A stretch of DNA of 64,000 nucleotides from Hofstenia miamia (lineage: Eukaryota; Xenacoelomorpha; Acoela): positions 520,806-584,805 of the forward strand of contig SCFE01000083.1 in NCBI GenBank assembly GCA_004352715.1, read 5' to 3'. Numbering within the stretch: position 1 is the stretch's first letter; each line of letters starts with the position of its first letter. This document shows positions 1-13,300 of this stretch, piece by piece. The notes beneath the pieces are model-generated. The model was not told the origin of the DNA, ran no database searches, and saw only the letters and a list, made by a program, of their open reading frames with translations. The position numbers and the translations under genes are program-made.

Positions 1-71
1 ATCGATTCCATTTTCTGAATCTTATAAAGAATGCAGTCCATCTACTCCAGTGTTTTTCATCCTTTCTCCAG
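1..71 (+). pseudogene. Inverted copy of a dynein AAA6 exon (3' part)
   Basis: It encodes the end of the exon at 15544-15659 ([19 protein letters not shown], then ILSPG) followed by the same GGTTATT donor. It is on the strand opposite to the rest of the gene and cut by the window edge. It may be a haplotype copy rather than a true pseudogene. Confidence 0.85.
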
Positions 72-673
72 GTTATTATTTTGCTATAAATTGAGGTTAT
101 GATCACATCTGTGAAATTGGGAATTACGATTATTCATAAATTTTAAAAATTTACAATGTAAATTTACAATGAATTGATTCTCTTAACACATTATAGGGAA
201 TTGATTGCACTCAAATATTGAATAGTATGAATGAATTGAATTTTTTAGCAGTATTAGTCCTGTTGTGCTTGAAAAGAAATTTATGTGTATACACGGCTTT
301 CTAAAATATAAGGATGCGAAATAAATTGAATAACTGCGAAGAGAAGTGAATTTATTCTTTAAACTAATATGTCCACATTGATGTCGATGTTAATCACGGA
401 ATTCACGTTAAATAATTGATTTATAGAAAGTTTCTCCATTTATACAAAATTTGGATTTATATTTATAACTTACATCCTCGTATTTTATAAGGCAGTGATA
501 TGTATAAAATAAATGCTACGTTTTTTATTAAATAATTCCAAATGACAATATGTTAGATTTGATGAAGTGCTAATTAAATTACGCATTATACAAGTTTGAT
601 TTAAATTACTGTTGGGTAGTTAGATAATTGTTTATAGTTATTAATAGTAACAAACTTCATAGATATGATTTAG

Positions 674-814
674 GTGTCGATCCTTTATTAAATGTAGAAG
701 CGCTTGGAAAGAAACTTGGATTTACATTTGAAAATGAGACTCTACATAACATTTCTCTTGGACAGGGTCAAGAAATAGTAGCAGAAAATGCACTTTCTCT
801 AGCTCATCAAAAAG
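674..814 (+). pseudogene. Inverted copy of dynein AAA6 exon 14802-14942
   Basis: A 141-nt open segment with AG before it and GT after it. It encodes the same protein as the minus-strand exon ([17 protein letters not shown], then [20 protein letters not shown]). The dynein sequence is intact, so the duplication is recent or reflects two haplotypes. No matching downstream exon (GHWVILQ) lies on this strand in arm 1. Confidence 0.88.
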
Positions 815-1106
815 GTGCTTTTATTTGAGAAAATCTTAAATAGGCCTTAGAATAGCGTTTTACGGACAGACATGAGCGGCCCGTTGTAAATACTCTCTGC
901 TCAATTCAGAACATTTGTCATTTTCTCTGCCTTTTTGCTCCTCAGCTAAATCAAAGCTAGAATTATGATCGAGTGGGTGTGCCAGCGTAACATTGATAGC
1001 GCGAGATTTGCCCATTGACCACACAGGTATGAGAATATCGGCTGCACGAGTTTTCCGTTGTTAGTCACCTAAGTAAACAACTTTTCCAGCTTGAAATTAA
1101 TTAGGG

Positions 1107-1316
1107 CTACCCAGATGTAGTATAAATGTCCCTGAGAGTGTTATGTTGGTGGATAACATCTGGTCCGCATTTACAAATTGTGGAGTGGTCTAAATAGCTC
1201 TCAAGACTCTTGTCTTTGCACAGGGTGCACTTTGCGCCTCCTTGTGCTAGACTGATTCCTATTCGTAATAGCTGCAATTCTGCCGTAAGAAGTGGCAAGC
1301 AACCAAGCAGACGCAT
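1107..1316 (-). pseudogene. Fragment of LINE-type zinc-binding C-terminus (arm 1)
   Basis: The fragment reads [20 protein letters not shown], then [18 protein letters not shown]. The CxxC...H...C...HxHNxLRD layout resembles the Cys/His tail after the reverse transcriptase of some non-LTR elements. It lies opposite to the CR1-like relic that follows and is repeated on the plus strand at 13660-13869. Family is uncertain. Confidence 0.45.
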
Positions 1317-1429
1317 GTAGAGCTAACACAGAAGATATCCTAACAATATCGGGATGACTGGTTTACAAGAAAAGAATAGCCTCATCTCCTTCAAACTACA
1401 GGCCAGCTTCCTTGACATCTTATTGCTGC

Positions 1430-2720
1430 AAGACAATGGAATTAATAATTGTTGATGAATTATTGTTATATTTAAATAAAAACAATCTAACTACATATCA
1501 ACCACACGGATTCTTATCGAGAAGATCTACTTGTACTCAATTGCTTAATACACCCTACACGATTGGATTGGACTTTATCCATTGATGAAATGTTCGTTGT
1601 TGACTGTATTTATACAGACTTTTCAAAAGTTTTTGACTCTCTTTCACATGTAAAATTATTACGCAAGCTATATGTATATGGTATAAGACATGATCTGTTA
1701 GACTGGATAAGAGCATTTCTCACTGAACGTTCTCAACAAGTAATTGCTGAGGATGTTATTTCATCTTCTGTGTTAGTTACCAGTGGCGTTCTACAAGGCT
1801 CGGTTCTAGGGCCATTAGTATTTGTTTTGATATCACAGAATGTACAGTAGGTAACTCAACATGTAGTACATTTACAGATGATGCGAAATTTTACAGTTCA
1901 CGTAGCCGGTGTTCTTCGTCAAATGCTGACCTTTTTATTACTCTCAATAATTTTGAAAGATAGTCCAAATCCTGGAAACTGCAAGTAGCTCATCAAAAAT
2001 GCTTCGTTTTAACGCTTGGGATGAATAATTGTATTACAAAAGTTTCCTATTTCTTTGTCTCAAATAAACTTGTACTTGTACATGTACATGCGTTTCGTGA
2101 TTTGGGCATATCTGTATTAAATAATTTGAAGTTTTCAGAACATTGTTCTAAGATATCTCATATAGCATATGTTCGAGTCCCCTGCCTATTAAAGTGTTTT
2201 CAATCAAAGATTCTGCTTTGTTAATGGGTGTGTTTACAACATATGTTAGACAATTGCTTGAATACAACAGTCAAATTTTCAGCCCTTCTACTTTAAAGGA
2301 TATTTCGTTGATTGAATTTGTTCAAAAATATTTGACACGATGTGTTTGCAAACGTGCTGGCATACAATACAAAGACTATTCCGACCGCCTGAAAAAATTG
2401 AATTTGTAGTCACTGCAATACCGTTGTATTATTTTTTATTTGTGTTTAATGTATAAATTATTTTATGGATTCATTGACCTACAGCTAGAAAAATTCTTTG
2501 TAAGAAAACCACTCGTGTACAATACAAGAAATGCAGAGTATGACACAAATATCTTCTAGTATCGATACTGATAACAATGCTATTCAGAATTTATTCTTTT
2601 ACAGGGTAACAAAGTATTTGAATTCTTTGCCAGATATTGTAGTAACATCAACATCACTTGAAATATTTAAATACCGTTTGCTATGTGTTGATCTTAGCAA
2701 TTTTTGTATTTTCAATTAGA
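1430..2720 (+). pseudogene. CR1/jockey-like LINE reverse transcriptase relic (arm 1)
   Basis: RT motifs are spread over several frames: [13 protein letters not shown] (motif A), [17 protein letters not shown] (motif B), then after a frameshift [12 protein letters not shown] (motif C, usually FADD), and later VYNTRNA and [20 protein letters not shown], the usual C-terminal tail of CR1/jockey-type ORF2. At least three frame breaks make it non-functional. The 5' part with the endonuclease is absent. Its twin is at 12257-13545. Confidence 0.8.
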
Positions 2721-3066
2721 TTTTCTCATTGTTAGTGTGTCTTTATGTATTGATTTTCTTTTTTACTTTCCGCTCGCATGTCAGTCCTGCTGTTTGTGAG
2801 TGACAACATCAGCCCTTGCCAGCGTTTATTGTACAAATATTTCTTATAATTTGATTAATTATTTTCATATTTTATAATTTCTACAAATAGTTCAATGTAA
2901 ATATGTTTAGTTATTTATTTATAAAGTCGGTTGCGTGCATGACTGTCAACTATGTTGTTGACATACATGTTGTTCTAGTATTTTATATATTTGTTTTTGT
3001 AAAAAAAGTATTATTTTTTGAATAAGAGTGTGCGTTGTTGAAGCAAATATGGAGTGGGAGTAAGTG

Positions 3067-4066
3067 NNNNNNNNNNNNNNNNNNNNNNNNNNNNNNNNNN
3101 NNNNNNNNNNNNNNNNNNNNNNNNNNNNNNNNNNNNNNNNNNNNNNNNNNNNNNNNNNNNNNNNNNNNNNNNNNNNNNNNNNNNNNNNNNNNNNNNNNNN
3201 NNNNNNNNNNNNNNNNNNNNNNNNNNNNNNNNNNNNNNNNNNNNNNNNNNNNNNNNNNNNNNNNNNNNNNNNNNNNNNNNNNNNNNNNNNNNNNNNNNNN
3301 NNNNNNNNNNNNNNNNNNNNNNNNNNNNNNNNNNNNNNNNNNNNNNNNNNNNNNNNNNNNNNNNNNNNNNNNNNNNNNNNNNNNNNNNNNNNNNNNNNNN
3401 NNNNNNNNNNNNNNNNNNNNNNNNNNNNNNNNNNNNNNNNNNNNNNNNNNNNNNNNNNNNNNNNNNNNNNNNNNNNNNNNNNNNNNNNNNNNNNNNNNNN
3501 NNNNNNNNNNNNNNNNNNNNNNNNNNNNNNNNNNNNNNNNNNNNNNNNNNNNNNNNNNNNNNNNNNNNNNNNNNNNNNNNNNNNNNNNNNNNNNNNNNNN
3601 NNNNNNNNNNNNNNNNNNNNNNNNNNNNNNNNNNNNNNNNNNNNNNNNNNNNNNNNNNNNNNNNNNNNNNNNNNNNNNNNNNNNNNNNNNNNNNNNNNNN
3701 NNNNNNNNNNNNNNNNNNNNNNNNNNNNNNNNNNNNNNNNNNNNNNNNNNNNNNNNNNNNNNNNNNNNNNNNNNNNNNNNNNNNNNNNNNNNNNNNNNNN
3801 NNNNNNNNNNNNNNNNNNNNNNNNNNNNNNNNNNNNNNNNNNNNNNNNNNNNNNNNNNNNNNNNNNNNNNNNNNNNNNNNNNNNNNNNNNNNNNNNNNNN
3901 NNNNNNNNNNNNNNNNNNNNNNNNNNNNNNNNNNNNNNNNNNNNNNNNNNNNNNNNNNNNNNNNNNNNNNNNNNNNNNNNNNNNNNNNNNNNNNNNNNNN
4001 NNNNNNNNNNNNNNNNNNNNNNNNNNNNNNNNNNNNNNNNNNNNNNNNNNNNNNNNNNNNNNNNNN
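3067..4066. other. Assembly gap, 1000 N
   Basis: Exactly 1000 N, a size shared by three other gaps in the window, so most likely a fixed placeholder and not a measured distance. Reading frames spanning it are meaningless. Confidence 0.98.
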
Positions 4067-5017
4067 CACTGAAGTTAGCAATTTCCACGTTGTTGGCAGA
4101 CATGTTATTGGCCTGAAGTTGCTTGCCTCACTACTTTTCTTTGGGTCCTTCTGTATCAGAAATATCCTTCCCACTACCATCCACTCTGGGCACCAATTCA
4201 CCACACACTCCTCCAATGCTACTGCTAGTCTCTCATGAACACTTGTGAACTTCTTCTCCCAATACCCATGTACCTCATTTCTTCCTGGCGCCTTCCAGTT
4301 CTTCATCTTCTTTAGAGCCTTCTTCAGCTTTGCAGTTGTGATTACTTCTTCTTCTTGCCTGAATTAATTCTGCATCTGCACACTTTCTATCTCTGGTCCC
4401 GCACTTCCCCATATATTCTCCCTGGACCTTACTGCGTCCTCACCTGTTCTAGCTGCAGCCTTTTCTCCTGCATCTAGTTTTTTGTAGAATCTTCCTTCTT
4501 TGGTCTCAATCTTCATATTGTCTCTTGCCTGCTTTGCCCTTGCCCTATATTTTCTCAGTTTCTCAGCTTCTGCAAATAATCTCTGCCTAAGCTCTTCTCT
4601 TGCAGTTTTTATAGTCTTTCCCTTACCTACCCTGTACCTGTCCTCTACTGTCTTACTTGCCCTGATCTTCACCATTTGCTGCCTAATCACTTCGTCTTCC
4701 CTTTGCTTAGCCTGTTCAACTCTCTTTTTTCCCTTACTCTCATCCACTTGTTCTGCAAGCCTCTTCTCTGTAACTTCTAATCCCGTTTCGGCCTTCCTCC
4801 AGTCTTCCAACATTCCCTTCCTGTAACCCCTCTCATCTTGACTGCTTCTTCTGTAACACTCTCGTGCTGTTCTGTTCTGCTCATCTGTCCGTTTATGCCG
4901 TCGTCCATTGGTCTGTGTGGATCCTATACTGCCACTTCTCCAGTCCACACTCCCGATTGTGGAGTCCGCCTGTTGACCGGAGATTCTTCGCACCCTCTGA
5001 CCATTTAAGGCCTGCCG
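4067..5017 (-). mobile_element. R4/Dong-like LINE fragment, N-terminal part of the ORF
   Basis: Reading leftward from 5017: TIGSVDWRSGSIGSTQTNGR, HKRTDEQNRTARECYRRSSQ (a Myb-like helix region), then a Lys/Glu/Arg-rich coiled segment to AKQARDNMKIETKEG. An in-frame TAA stands at 4364-4366, after which the same frame continues into the start of the reverse transcriptase (MKNWKAPGRNEVHGYWEKKF; GRIFLIQKDPKKSSEASNFR). Compared with the copy at 62748-64000, about 110 residues are missing after EDEVI. An ATT microsatellite lies just beyond the 5018-5294 gap on its 5' side. Confidence 0.75.
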
Positions 5018-5294
5018 NNNNNNNNNNNNNNNNNNNNNNNNNNNNNNNNNNNNNNNNNNNNNNNNNNNNNNNNNNNNNNNNNNNNNNNNNNNNNNNNNNN
5101 NNNNNNNNNNNNNNNNNNNNNNNNNNNNNNNNNNNNNNNNNNNNNNNNNNNNNNNNNNNNNNNNNNNNNNNNNNNNNNNNNNNNNNNNNNNNNNNNNNNN
5201 NNNNNNNNNNNNNNNNNNNNNNNNNNNNNNNNNNNNNNNNNNNNNNNNNNNNNNNNNNNNNNNNNNNNNNNNNNNNNNNNNNNNNNNNNNNNNN

Positions 5295-5345
<51 letters not shown>
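5018..5345. repeat. 277-N gap followed by (ATT)n microsatellite
   Basis: 277 N (5018-5294) and then about 17 ATT units (5295-5345). On the minus strand this is an AAT array directly upstream of the 5' end of the R4/Dong-like fragment, the same layout as at 62707-62747. Confidence 0.9.
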
Positions 5346-5347
<2 letters not shown>

Positions 5348-5707
5348 AGTATTTATATTGCATTGAGTGAAAAAAAGTATTGTGCAAATTAAAAATGGAT
5401 TCTTAGCTTTTTAATAATGAATCAATTATATTCGTGAATCAAAGCCATGCTTTTATATTTTCAGACAGTTTTTCCATCATTTTTTTAAAAAACGTGAAGA
5501 TAATCATGAGAAATTTAGAAAACCATTTTCACTAATCTACTCAATTCAGACTTCCAGAAAATATTTTCTTCAACTCTTTTAGCAATTGTGCTTATGTGAG
5601 GGGTTGCATTCAATGATAAAATAATTAAAATAGATACGTTTAAGGGAAAATTTCATTCTACCGCATTTTTTAAAATTAACCATGGTATTTAATCAGAATC
5701 AGGTTAC

Positions 5708-7798
5708 CTGGAAGGTGCCTCTTTTGTTTTTAAGTTAAATGCCCAAACGAATGTCGGCCCACGATTCTTTGTTTTGTAAACGGGGCATTCATACACTTGG
5801 CTTTTTTCTGGCTTATCGGATGGAATGGCTAAAAAGAGTAAGAAGAATAATCTATGAAATATGCATATGTTAAGCAAACATCAAATGCTCCATATACATG
5901 TCAAATAATTTTATAACTATCTATAAAACATCATTTATAGACATGCTCGTTCCCGGTATAAAATTTAATATCTGAAAGAATAAGTTGCTTCTGAATCAAT
6001 AGCATATTTCGCGATTTAATATGAACGTTCTAAGTTATGTTTTCTATATCCAAGCCAAGCATATTAGTTTACATTTCATAGACTGTGTAATTATATTGGT
6101 TAACTAATAATTAAATTTTCAATCTAATCCATTCACAGATTAGTTTATATTTTGTGAAGAATCAATTATTTCTTATCACATTTTAACCTCAAAATTTTAT
6201 AATTAATATGAATAAATTCCGTCTAAAAGTTCATAAATTATGTTAGATGACAAAAGTTAACGTCTTCGATTGTTCTTGTTTATAAATATGATATTATATG
6301 TAATACTGCAGGTCACAAATGTTATTCGATACTAAAGTCTGTCAATAAATAGATTATGTACCTTTTAGATAAACAATAGGCATTTGTGGGGTAAGTTCTT
6401 TTAATTTTGCTTCAGCAAGAGATCCAGTTTGAACATCCCAACGAGCCCCTTCTATGAATAAGCCACAAACGAATGCTCCTAAAATATTCATTTATAAACA
6501 TGTTAGGACATCTTAGTGTAATATGGACATAGTTGTTGCCTAAATTAACCACACAGAATTGAATCAGATCAAGTTACTATTTGAAGGAAAGTGCTATTGT
6601 TATTTTGTAATCATTCTGATTTTCTATTTCATGCTTTGTATTTCATTGAAACAGTTGCTTTTTTCTATCGATAATTGAGAAGGAAGAAATATTTTATTCC
6701 AAGGTTATCCATAATCAATTATGTTTATCGAGTAGTTTAGTATAATTTCATATTTCATGTTTGAAATGACATTCATAATCTATAAACTACATTTAGCTGC
6801 TTCAAATAGCCAGTTTGGTTCACGGGTAAGGGATTAATACATTTTTTGATTAAAATTTCAGTCTTAGCTCCTATAGAAATTCAGTTTCTTTTAATAAAAC
6901 TTTAATAATCCAACTATTTTAAATAATAGACAATCAATTTTTATCAATATTGACAAATTCATTAAGTAAAAATCTCACAGTAGCGCATTTTGGGTTTATG
7001 CAAAATTTATTTTCAGCATTAACAATTAACCTATACTAAATTCGCCTAAGTTACCTCAACTATTTCTAACCACGTTGAAGAATCTCATTGAAATATTTTA
7101 ATAAAAAGAAAAAACCATGAAATATATAATAATCAATGAAAACCACAACTTTGCTGTAGATGATCTAACATTTAAGAAAATATACAATAATCCGTTTAAG
7201 TGTTCATATGTAAGAAATAATAAATTTATAATTAAATAATTATACTTATGGCAAAATTTATAATTTATGCTAGTATCTATAATTAATGAAAAATCACACA
7301 ATTTCTTAGAGAACATAAATATAATTGTAATTAGATGTATGAGCATAACTGAAGCCCTATATAAAGTGCTAAAAACAAAGACCTTCTCTTGGTGGAGCAG
7401 TGACTTCTTCTTTAACACGTTTTGTAACATCGCAACTTAGTGAAATCTTATCAAGAGACCACTCATTTTTTCGTGCTGTTTGCTGCATGATTGCGGTTAA
7501 GAAGGATTGCGGATTGAATAGACCACCTATCCATACCTTAAAATAGAGAGGTTGAATCTATGGAAGAATGTGCATTACGATAATATATATAGGGATTGTA
7601 AAACGAGGAAAAACATACGCTGCTAGGAATGGAAAAGTCTGAACTCCAGCTATTTAATTCACTACATCGTTGTAGAAGATCCTGATACCAGGCAGATAAA
7701 CCATTGGTGCTCGGATATCTGTTCCATGTAGTAGGAACGCGTTCCATAAGCAATGCATTACTTAAATCTTCCATTTTGGAAGTAATAGTTAATTCACC
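5708..7798 (-). CDS. Dynein exons: C-terminal domain, second half, last exon missing
   Basis: Four exons: 7619-7798, 7383-7536, 6362-6478 and 5708-5828. They encode [60 protein letters not shown] and MPIVYLK, then [20 protein letters not shown] and LKTKEAPS. The final exon ends two bases into an Arg or Lys codon before a GTAACC donor, so a last short exon (in relatives about 10-12 hydrophobic residues) is expected. None is visible between 5295 and 5707 or in the readable sequence to the left; it may fall in a gap. Confidence 0.93.
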
Positions 7799-10233
7799 CT
7801 AAAATTATATTTGAAATTTTTAAGTGAAAATATAAGAAATATATTTTGAAAATATTACAATAGTTGTAGTATAATTCAATTTTTAATTCAAATTGAATAT
7901 AAATGTTAATATAAATACAAATTTATGTAGTTTTTAATGCTCAAGATTTCAATAAGATTATGAAATTATTTGACAAAAATAATCCTAACAAAAATCTTGA
8001 ACTTTGATAACATTTGCTTGCAACATCAAATTGCATAAATATAATTTACATCTAAATAAAACACTAGATTCTAGATTTTTTGGCAAAAAACTTCAATTTT
8101 AAATTATTGCAACAATTTTTTAAAATATGTTCCGTGCATAAGCAAACCAAATACATACTTTAAGACCCAAATCCAATTCATGTAAGGAAACTTTGATTTC
8201 ATTCAAAAGTGAGTTCATAATTTCACATTCTTGAATACAAACAACAGTATATGGCGTTGCATCTTCAATTCTTGATGTGAGTTCTATCATATTAAACTGT
8301 TCAGGCAGATCTTCCACAATTTTTTCAAGTGTTTCTTTAATCTAAATAGAAAAAATATAAATCAAAATTGAACTAATTTTAAATCTTGAATTATAAACAA
8401 ATTGCAAATGCTACCTTTTCTTCACGAGTGCCGCCTGCGTCATCAGAAGAACTTGATTCTTGAGGCTGAAGCCTTAATATTGTTTCAAAAAGAACTTCAG
8501 CCTTTGCAGTTAGAAATCCAATTTCAGCATTTGGATGAAGCCCATAAAGGTTGGGACTTTCAGATGGAAGGTTTTCATCGATATATCTATGATAACCATT
8601 AAAATCCAAGTTCGGTGGGGCTAAGAATCCTGGAGCAAGATGCAAATGTGAGTCAATCTAAAAATATATAACAAATGCAAAAACATACATTCGTACCAAA
8701 TCGGGATCCATGTATGCTTCCAAATAAGTATTACACAGTCTTCTGTCCCAATCGTCTGTTATATGTCCTCCGTACATTATCTCACCGAATAAATAGCGTA
8801 GATCCTCCCATGGAACCTAAGATATAGACATAGTAATAGGAATGTAACTTTTATATAATTTAAAAATATAAAACAGAATATAAATCTATTTGCAAATTTT
8901 TTAGATTTCGCAAATTTCATTTTAAATTTTAATCTGGATTCGAGACATAACTGAGCAAGCATACAAGTAATAAACAGTAAAAAATATGAGCAAATGTCTA
9001 CTCATTTATGCAATTTAACAAAATATATCATTAGGCAAACTGTTAATAAAAAGCTTGAATAGCCATTTGTGAGACTCCTACTTTGTTGTTAGCTTCTAAA
9101 TAATTCAACAAGACCGCAGCAGAAATTGTAAGATCTCCGTTGTTAAAGGGGTAGTTGCGATTCCAGCCTTGAGGTCCAAACTTTCTTCTTTCAGCGATAA
9201 CAGCATGGAAATAGCAAAGTGAAAAGAGAATGGCTTTATACTCGACTTCCTTTGTGCAAACTTCCAAACTTTCCTAAGATATTGTTTAATAGTGGGCAGT
9301 CACATCGTTGCATTTTATAAAAGTATTAACTGTATTTCATATAATACAACAATAGTTTAGAGTTAGTTTTCATCTGACCCAAGTGTGGTTGATTTTCCAA
9401 CCCTAAACAGCCCAGATGTTTTTTACAATTTATAAACTCATAACTAATGTAATATTTTAACTTCAAAATGAATCTCGGGAAAATAAATTTTAAATGCTTC
9501 AAATTATTTTTCAAAATCAGTCATTTTTAGAATGATCCAAAGTTAATTTTTTAGATGACATTAATAAGCTGTCAATAATCATAATATGCATTTGAAATGT
9601 ACAAAACCATTGCATACTTTTAGCAGAAATTATATAATTCAATTGCGTAAGTAATAGTTACAAAAGCTTAAAACATGATATTTGATCACGGGCGGCTATT
9701 AGAAATGTGTTTTCAAGCCCTGCTCCACTGACAACTATACAATTGAAATGGGTTATGCATGATCTTATGTTATAATCATTAAAATATTGACAATATACAA
9801 CGTAATATATTGTTTTCATTATAGACATAAGCACACAGTTTGTTTACAACGATCGATATTGAAATATATTTACTACTAAAATGAATAAATGGAGGGCGTA
9901 CGCTTTAGCAAAAATGAATTTATGTATTATGCATGTTACCTATTCTTACATATTTCATACATTGTAAGTATCATTGCTAGTATTTAACAGAAAAGTTCAT
10001 TCGCAACCATTTTATCGAGTGAATAGTCATAATAAAATAATTTTAAAAATTCTATTAAATTCTGATAAGATATTTAGTTGGTAAATTAAAAAAATTTGAA
10101 ATGCTTGTTTAGCATTTAATTGAAATTTTGAAATAGTTCCGTTGCATAAAATCAATAGCGTATGCGTACGTTTGGTTAGTGCGATATTGGCCATGGGCTA
10201 AGATACGAGCAGTAAAATTCTGCACGTATGAAT

Positions 10234-10313
<80 letters not shown>

Positions 10314-13300
10314 GTCAGTAAAAACACCTGATTATTGATAAATAAACAAGTATTCGTGAACTAAAAGAAAGACCGTTGAATTCAATTTAATCAATGGGAT
10401 ATACATCAAATAAAGCACGTCTGAACGGTCCTACATTTTGATAAATGCATCCAAAAAAGCATACATACAAGAGATGCTAGTTTGAACGCAATTTAATTTA
10501 GAAAATGTTCGTTTGAACACACCATAAAAAAATAAATTCCATTTAAAATTCTACTCAAAACTTAAACTCACAAGAAAAAATCAAAATGATATCTATAATC
10601 ATTGCAAAAATATTTGTGAAATATGGTTGCAAACACTGCATGTAATCGTTACACAAGATAAAATGTTAATTGTGGCTTACATCAATCTGCAAGAATAAAT
10701 GAAATCAACTTCACATCTCGTAATGTATATTATTAGATTTTCACATTTGAAAATATACTGGGCTTCACTGAAATTGCATTATAAATACGAAACTATACAC
10801 AAATCTCTGGTATCCTTATCCCAGCAAGTTTTGACAGTAAATTTTAGTAATTATATTAAACTCTAAAAATACACCTGCGTAAAATTATCAAGTGCTTTGT
10901 GAAGATTTGCAAACATTCCTGAAGGAGGTTCGTTTGTAATTTTTAATGAATTTTCTAGTAGACCCTGTGGAATCGTAACTGACGATTCTGGAGGTGGTGG
11001 CTCAGCTGACATAAAAACACGATAATCCTCGTGACTTCCAATGCATAACTCTTCAAGTTTCTTATCGAGAACTGGTAACCATTTAGCTACCAAATGAATG
11101 TTTTGCAAGATCACCCAGTGACCTAAATCCATTGAATTAAACATAAATATTAGAAAAAAACAGTTGCCAATTGAAATTTTTAGTTTTGACAACAAATTTC
11201 GGTTCATTTACTGTCTAAAACAAATACAGAATAACAGAAAATAACAAATAAAGCAGAGCTGTTTTTCTCTTCTAACATAAATTTCTCTTTTCATAGAAGA
11301 GGAAGGAACACATAAGACGTTCAAAGGTAGGACACCTGCAACCAAATCCTTGTTTACTGAGAATTTTGGTCACTTGACTCGCAATATTACACATAATCAG
11401 ATTAAATCAGTGTTTTTATTGTCATTCATGCAATAGCATGTTTCTTTATTGCATGTCATTCAACGAAGTGCGGTGGAAATATAATTCATATCGATATATT
11501 AAAATATTTCTTTGAGTGAAATTAATATAGGAATTTGCTTTAAGGTAATAAAACAATATCGATAGCAGAACCTGAATTCCAAAATGAAACGTGTTCAATT
11601 AAGTGGTGTACAAAATCTTGCAAAAAACGGAACAAGATTCAGTCTCGTAGAACTTTATAATATTCTTGTAGAAGATAGCATATAGTGTGCCAGTGGCGGA
11701 GGAACGAATTTTAGTTAGGGGGGGAGTAGCATATATTATCCACATATTAACTAGCTCCGAGGATTTTTACTGCTAAAATATAAAATTTGGGGAATTTTTT
11801 TCTGAATATTTGATGTTAAGAGAGCAACTACCCCCTTTCGCCAACACTTGTGTGTGTCTTTCTAAATGTGGCTTTTCCAGACCTAAAATTCACTAAATTG
11901 CCAGGAACACACTTACTCCCACTCCATATTTGCTTCAACAACGCACACTCTTATTCAAAAAATAATACTTTTTTTACAAAAACAAATATATAAAATACTA
12001 GAACAACATGTATGTCAACAACATAGTTGACAGTCATGCACGCAACCGACTTTATAAATAAATAACTAAACATATTTACATTGAACTATTTGTAGAAATT
12101 ATAAAATATGAAAATAATTAATCAAATTATAAGAAATATTTGTACAATAAACGCTGGCAAGGGCTGATGTTGTCACTCACAAACAGCAGGACTCACATGC
12201 GAGCGGAAAGTAAAAAAGAAAATTAATACATAAAGACACACTAACAATGAGAAAATCTAATTGAAAATACAAAAATTGCTAAGATCAACACATAGCAAAC
12301 GGTATTTAAATATTTCAAGTGATGTTGATGTTACTACAATATCTGGCAAAGAATTCAAATACTTTGTTACCCAGTAAAAGAATAAATTCTGAATAGCATT
12401 GTTATCAGTATCGATACTAGAAGATATTTGTGTCATACTCTGCATTTCTTGCATTGTACACGAGTGGTTTTCTTACAAAGAATTTTTCTAGCTGTAGGTC
12501 AATGAATCCATAAAATAATTTATACATTAAACACAAATAAAAAATAATACAACGGTATTGCAGTGACTACAAATTCAATTTTTTCAGGCGGTCGGAATAG
12601 TCTTTGTATTGTATGCCAGCACGTTTGCAAACACATCGTGTCAAATATTTTTGAACACATTCAATCAACGAAATATCCTTTAAAGTAGAAGGGCTGAAAA
12701 TTTGACTGTTGTATTCAAGCAATTGTCTAACATATGTTGTAAACACACCCATTAACAAAGCAGAATCTTTGATTGAAAACACTTTAATAGGCAGGGGACT
12801 CGAGCATATGCTATATGAGATATCTTAGAACAATGTTCTGAAAACTTCAAATTATTTAATACAGATATGCCCAAATCACGAAACGCATGTACATGTACAA
12901 GTACAAGTTTATTTGAGACAAAGAAATAGGAAACTTTTGTAATACAATTATTCATCCCAAGCGTTAAAACGAAGCATTTTTGATGAGCTACTTGCAGTTT
13001 CCAGGATTTGGACTATCTTTCAAAATTATTGAGAGTAATAAAAAGGTCAGCATTTGACGAAGAACACCGGCTACGTGAACTGTAAAATTTCGCATCATCT
13101 GTAAATGTACTACATGTTGAGTTACCTACTGTACATTCTGTGATATCAAAACAAATACTAATGGCCCTAGAACCGAGCCTTGTAGAACGCCACTGGTAAC
13201 TAACACAGAAGATGAAATAACATCCTCAGCAATTACTTGTTGAGAACGTTCAGTGAGAAATGCTCTTATCCAGTCTAACAGATCATGTCTTATACCATAT

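Larger units (their letters stand above)
1..3066. repeat. Inverted duplication, arm 1
   Basis: The stretch is a near-identical reverse complement of 11910-15614: position 1 pairs with 15614 and 3066 with about 11910. Differences are scattered substitutions, tiny indels and one 640-bp segment present only in arm 2 (14091-14730). It includes copies of two dynein exons, their intron and a LINE relic. It runs off the left edge and stops exactly at a 1000-N gap, so both true ends are unknown. Confidence 0.93.

Noticed and set aside
2160-2190. tRNA B-box-like GTTCGAGTCCC
   Set aside because: No A box or cloverleaf can be formed, and it lies in the LINE reverse transcriptase relic.
3011-4306. Several long frames across 3067-4066 and across the other N gaps
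   Set aside because: The length comes from N; only the readable ends were interpreted.
10109-10327. Frame with a poly-leucine run
   Set aside because: It is the translation of the AAT microsatellite.
11690-11760. GTGGCGGAGGAACGAATTTT, similar to ends of some DNA transposons
   Set aside because: No matching second end nearby; the inverted arm starts 150 bp later.
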